From Neisseriaceae bacterium (GTDB lineage: Bacteria; Pseudomonadota; Gammaproteobacteria; Burkholderiales; UBA11063), in the NCBI GenBank assembly GCA_947441745.1, contig CANEUJ010000086.1, forward strand, positions 1-7,205: 7,205 nucleotides of DNA, in the 5' to 3' direction. A program made the position numbers and the translations under genes. Shown here in pieces: positions 4,451 through 7,205 of the stretch (positions are counted from its first letter, which is position 1; each line of letters opens with the position of its first letter). The notes below the pieces were generated by a model. It did no database searches. It was not told the origin of the DNA and worked only from the letters and a program-made list of their open reading frames with translations.

Positions 4451-5398
4451 ATGTTTAGAATTATAATTAATAAAACAGCTGGAGTTGGGGCGAAATCAGT
4501 TGTTACAATCGGTAATTTTGATGGATTACATCTGGGGCATTTTCAATTATTCAAAGAGCTAAATCAAGTTTCCACAGAACATAAATATCATAGAATAGCT
4601 ATAACTTTTGAGCCACTACCTCTAGAATATTTTTTAGATTCTAAAAAAGAGCAGCGTTTACATCGCTTGAGTTTATTAAGAGATAAATTCTATATATTAA
4701 AACAACATAATTTGATAGATGAATTGGTTGTATTACATTTTAATGATTCTATTGCTAAATTAAGCCCAGAAAACTTTATTCAGAGTATACTCAAAGATAA
4801 ATTAAATGTAGAGTACGTTATAGTTGGTCATGATTTTAAATTTGGTCATGGCGGTAGTGGCACTATTAAAGACTTTAGCAAAAACAATATTCAAAGTACA
4901 ATAATTCAACCATATATATTAGATAATCAAAGAGTATCAAGTTCAATTATTCGGGAAGTTGCCGCTCAAAATCAACTTGATAAAGTAGCTCTTTATTTGG
5001 GGCGTAATCTTCAATATACGGCACGAGTGGTACATGGTAATAAAATGGGGCGTAAATTTGGTGTGCCAACAATAAACTTAACCTTGGGGCGTAATCGTCC
5101 TGTTGTTCATGGCATTTATGTTGCTAATGTTTATATAGATGGTGTTTGCTATAAAGCGGTAGCTAGTGTAGGGAAGAATCCAACTACTAATGCTCTTGAT
5201 ATATATAAGCTTGAAGCTCATTTGCTAGACGTTGATCTGGAGTTATATGGTAAAATTGCAACTGTGGAGATATTAAAATTTATTCGCGAAGAGTGCAAAT
5301 ACGATGATTTAGATACTTTGTTTAAGCAAATTCATCAAGATATAACTGATGCTCGAAATTATTTTATGGAAAATAAATGGACTACAAAAACACAATAA
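4451..5398 (+). CDS. ribF: Bifunctional riboflavin kinase / FAD synthetase
   Basis: A 315-residue cytoplasmic enzyme that converts riboflavin to FMN and then FMN to FAD; the length is normal for prokaryotic RibF. The N-terminal nucleotidyltransferase (FAD synthetase) domain has TIGNFDGLHLGH (19-30), including the HxGH-like signature, then VGHDFKFG and SSSIIRE (163-169). The C-terminal riboflavin kinase domain starts near residue 186 and carries GRKFGVPTINL (200-210, the PTAN-type motif reading PTIN), RPVVHGIY (216-223), VGKNPT (240-245) and LEAHLLD with the expected catalytic Glu255. FIREE near the end is also typical. The ATG at 4451 has a modest purine-rich site (GAGCGGG). The 3' end overlaps the ileS start by 22 bases, a common proteobacterial pairing. 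Confidence 0.96.
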   Translation: MFRIIINKTAGVGAKSVVTIGNFDGLHLGHFQLFKELNQVSTEHKYHRIAITFEPLPLEYFLDSKKEQRLHRLSLLRDKFYILKQHNLIDELVVLHFNDSIAKLSPENFIQSILKDKLNVEYVIVGHDFKFGHGGSGTIKDFSKNNIQSTIIQPYILDNQRVSSSIIREVAAQNQLDKVALYLGRNLQYTARVVHGNKMGRKFGVPTINLTLGRNRPVVHGIYVANVYIDGVCYKAVASVGKNPTTNALDIYKLEAHLLDVDLELYGKIATVEILKFIREECKYDDLDTLFKQIHQDITDARNYFMENKWTTKTQ

Positions 5399-7205
5399 AT
5401 CTACTTGAAACCCCATTCCCGATGCGTGGCGATATGGCAAAACGTGAACCTGGGATGTTACAAAAATGGGGTGGGCGTTATGAGAAGCTTAGACAACTTT
5501 GTACTGGAAGACCAAAGTTTATATTGCATGATGGGCCACCATACGCAAATGGGCAATTACATATTGGACATGCTTCAAATAAGATATTGAAGGATATTAT
5601 TCTTCGTTCTAAAACATTATCTGGATTTGATACGCCATTTGTGCCAGGATGGGATTGTCATGGTTTACCCATTGAATTAAATATTGAAAAACAATTCGGA
5701 AAAAATTTGGCACCTGTTGATTTTAGAAATAAATGTAGAGAATACGCTAATACTCAAATAGAGCAACAAAAAGCTGATTTTATTCGATTAGGTATCTTGG
5801 GGGATTGGAATAAGCCATACCGAACTATGGATTTTGAGACTGAAGCAAATATAGTTAGAGCAATGGGTGAAATTTATAAAAATGGCTATGTATTTCGTGG
5901 TGCTAAGCCTGTACATTGGTGTATTGAATGTAGTTCTGCACTAGCTGAGGCTGAAGTTGAATATCAGGATAAAAACTCTCCCGCAATTTATGTGAAATTT
6001 GCCCTTGATGCTAAACAAAATAACGTAGATAAGATTATTGCCCATATAAAAAACAATCAAAGTGATATATTAGGGTATTTATTTACAGTTGATACTGCTA
6101 GCAATAAGTTAATTCTTAACACAAAATATGCCAATACCTCAGCCATCATCTGGACTACTACCCCTTGGACATTGCCTGCAAATCAAGCGATTTGTTTGGG
6201 TGGTGATATTGAATATGCATTAGTAAAGCTTGAAAATGAGTTTTTTATTCTTGCTAAAGACTTAGTTGAAAGTGTTATGGCGGAAAGTCAGTCAGAAGAT
6301 TATCAGATATTAACAACGAGTGTTGGTAGTAGTCTTGAAGGTTTATTGTTTAAACATCCTTTTTATGCTAAAAACGTACCATCTATCTTGGGAGAGCATG
6401 TAACTACTGATGCGGGTACTGGCTTAGTACATACTGCTCCCGCTCATGGGGTTGAGGATTATCATGTAGGGATATCATATAATCTAGATATGCATAACCC
6501 TGTAGCTGACGATGGTAAATTTATTAGTACAACAGAGTTTTTTGCAGGTTTTACTGTTTGGCAAGTTAATCCTATGGTGATTGATGTATTAAAAGAAAAA
6601 AATCGTCTTTATGCTTCAAGCAAATTACATCATAGCTATCCGCATTGTTGGCGTCATAAAACGCCTTTGATTTTTCGTACCACACCACAGTGGTTTGTCG
6701 GTATGGATAAAGCAGGTAATAATGGTACTACTTTGCGTAAAGTAGCACTTGATGCAGTTAGCTCAACTAAGTTTTTCCCTGAATGGGGGCGTTCTCGCTT
6801 AGAGACGATGATTAAAAACCGTCCTGATTGGTGTGTATCGCGTCAACGTAATTGGGGTGTGCCAATGACATTTTTTGTGCATAAAGAAACCAATGAATTA
6901 CACCCTGACAGTTATAGTATTTTGCAAGAAGTTGCTAATCTAATAGCTAAGGGCGGAGTTGATGCTTGGTTTAGTTCTGAAGTTACCCCACAATCATTAG
7001 GCATTAAAGATGCAGATAATTATAAAAAGCTACCAGACACACTAGATGTTTGGTTTGACTCAGGAACTACACATTTTAGTGTGCTTCGTACTCGAGCTGA
7101 ATTAGCATGGCCTGCTGATTTGTATCTTGAGGGTTCGGATCAACATCGTGGCTGGTTCCAATCATCACTTTTAACTGGGTGTGCTATTGATGGTATAGCT
7201 CCATA
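5377..7205 (+). CDS. ileS: Isoleucyl-tRNA synthetase, 3' end outside the window
   Basis: The first 609 residues of a class Ia synthetase that charges tRNA-Ile; the complete enzyme is usually about 930-940 residues. The start is well fixed: MDYKNTINL matches the usual N-terminus, a TAA lies directly before the ATG in this frame, and GGAAA four bases upstream is a weak ribosome binding site, so translation is probably coupled to ribF. Motifs are PPYANGQLHIGH with the HIGH box at 62-65, WTTTPWTLPAN (259-269) of the CP1 editing domain, GTGLVHTAPAHGVEDY (347-362) with His352 and Asp361 of the editing site, DVWFDSG (557-563) and YLEGSDQHRGWF (583-594). The window ends roughly 20 residues before the expected KMSKS loop. 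The beginning of CP1 (about 205-258) seems some 20 residues longer than in E. coli. The frame is open throughout, and the sequence looks like the ordinary bacterial mupirocin-sensitive type. Confidence 0.98.
   Translation, partial: MDYKNTINLLETPFPMRGDMAKREPGMLQKWGGRYEKLRQLCTGRPKFILHDGPPYANGQLHIGHASNKILKDIILRSKTLSGFDTPFVPGWDCHGLPIELNIEKQFGKNLAPVDFRNKCREYANTQIEQQKADFIRLGILGDWNKPYRTMDFETEANIVRAMGEIYKNGYVFRGAKPVHWCIECSSALAEAEVEYQDKNSPAIYVKFALDAKQNNVDKIIAHIKNNQSDILGYLFTVDTASNKLILNTKYANTSAIIWTTTPWTLPANQAICLGGDIEYALVKLENEFFILAKDLVESVMAESQSEDYQILTTSVGSSLEGLLFKHPFYAKNVPSILGEHVTTDAGTGLVHTAPAHGVEDYHVGISYNLDMHNPVADDGKFISTTEFFAGFTVWQVNPMVIDVLKEKNRLYASSKLHHSYPHCWRHKTPLIFRTTPQWFVGMDKAGNNGTTLRKVALDAVSSTKFFPEWGRSRLETMIKNRPDWCVSRQRNWGVPMTFFVHKETNELHPDSYSILQEVANLIAKGGVDAWFSSEVTPQSLGIKDADNYKKLPDTLDVWFDSGTTHFSVLRTRAELAWPADLYLEGSDQHRGWFQSSLLTGCAIDGIAP

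Noticed and set aside
5405..5590. 61-codon plus-strand frame inside ileS
   Set aside because: It overlaps the N-terminal coding region of ileS in another frame; the ileS frame carries the HIGH motif and is continuous.

Overview
The window is an A+T-rich stretch of a Gram-negative bacterial chromosome, most likely from a proteobacterium. Three things suggest the beta class: the wording of the RuvX nucleotide motif (AFDFGxxRIG), the ribF-ileS overlap, and a small exported protein whose mature part resembles the N-terminal Cys-Cys segment of betaproteobacterial OmpA/RmpM proteins. I infer this from remembered family features, not from a database search, and an A+T-rich gammaproteobacterium is not excluded. 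No tRNA, rRNA, CRISPR, insertion sequence or phage gene was seen.

Layout. Positions 1-152 carry no convincing gene. A periplasmic 5-hydroxyisourate hydrolase (hiuH, 153-557) lies on the minus strand. The 331-base divergent spacer (558-888) holds several inverted repeats, an 11-base motif placed in the same orientation in front of both flanking genes, a perfect Shine-Dalgarno sequence in front of a possible 29-residue membrane peptide, and a likely promoter for the plus-strand genes.

From 889 every gene is on the plus strand and tightly packed: ruvX, mnmG (starting directly after the ruvX stop codon), a GtrA-family membrane protein, an EVE-domain protein, a small exported Cys-pair protein with its own -10 box, and a rho-independent terminator (4406-4430). 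Twenty bases later comes ribF, overlapped by 22 bases by ileS, which runs off the right edge just before its KMSKS loop.

How the genes fit together. The plus-strand set is mostly translation housekeeping: RuvX (rRNA processing or Holliday junction family), MnmG (wobble-uridine modification), IleS (tRNA charging) and RibF (FMN/FAD supply, FAD being the MnmG cofactor). The EVE protein belongs to a family that binds modified bases. GtrA, the small exported protein and HiuH concern the envelope and periplasm and have no obvious functional link to the rest. Most of the window is ordinary. The parts worth a second look are the divergent spacer, the stand-alone RmpM-like mini-protein, and the HiuH C-terminus ending YRGN instead of YRGS.
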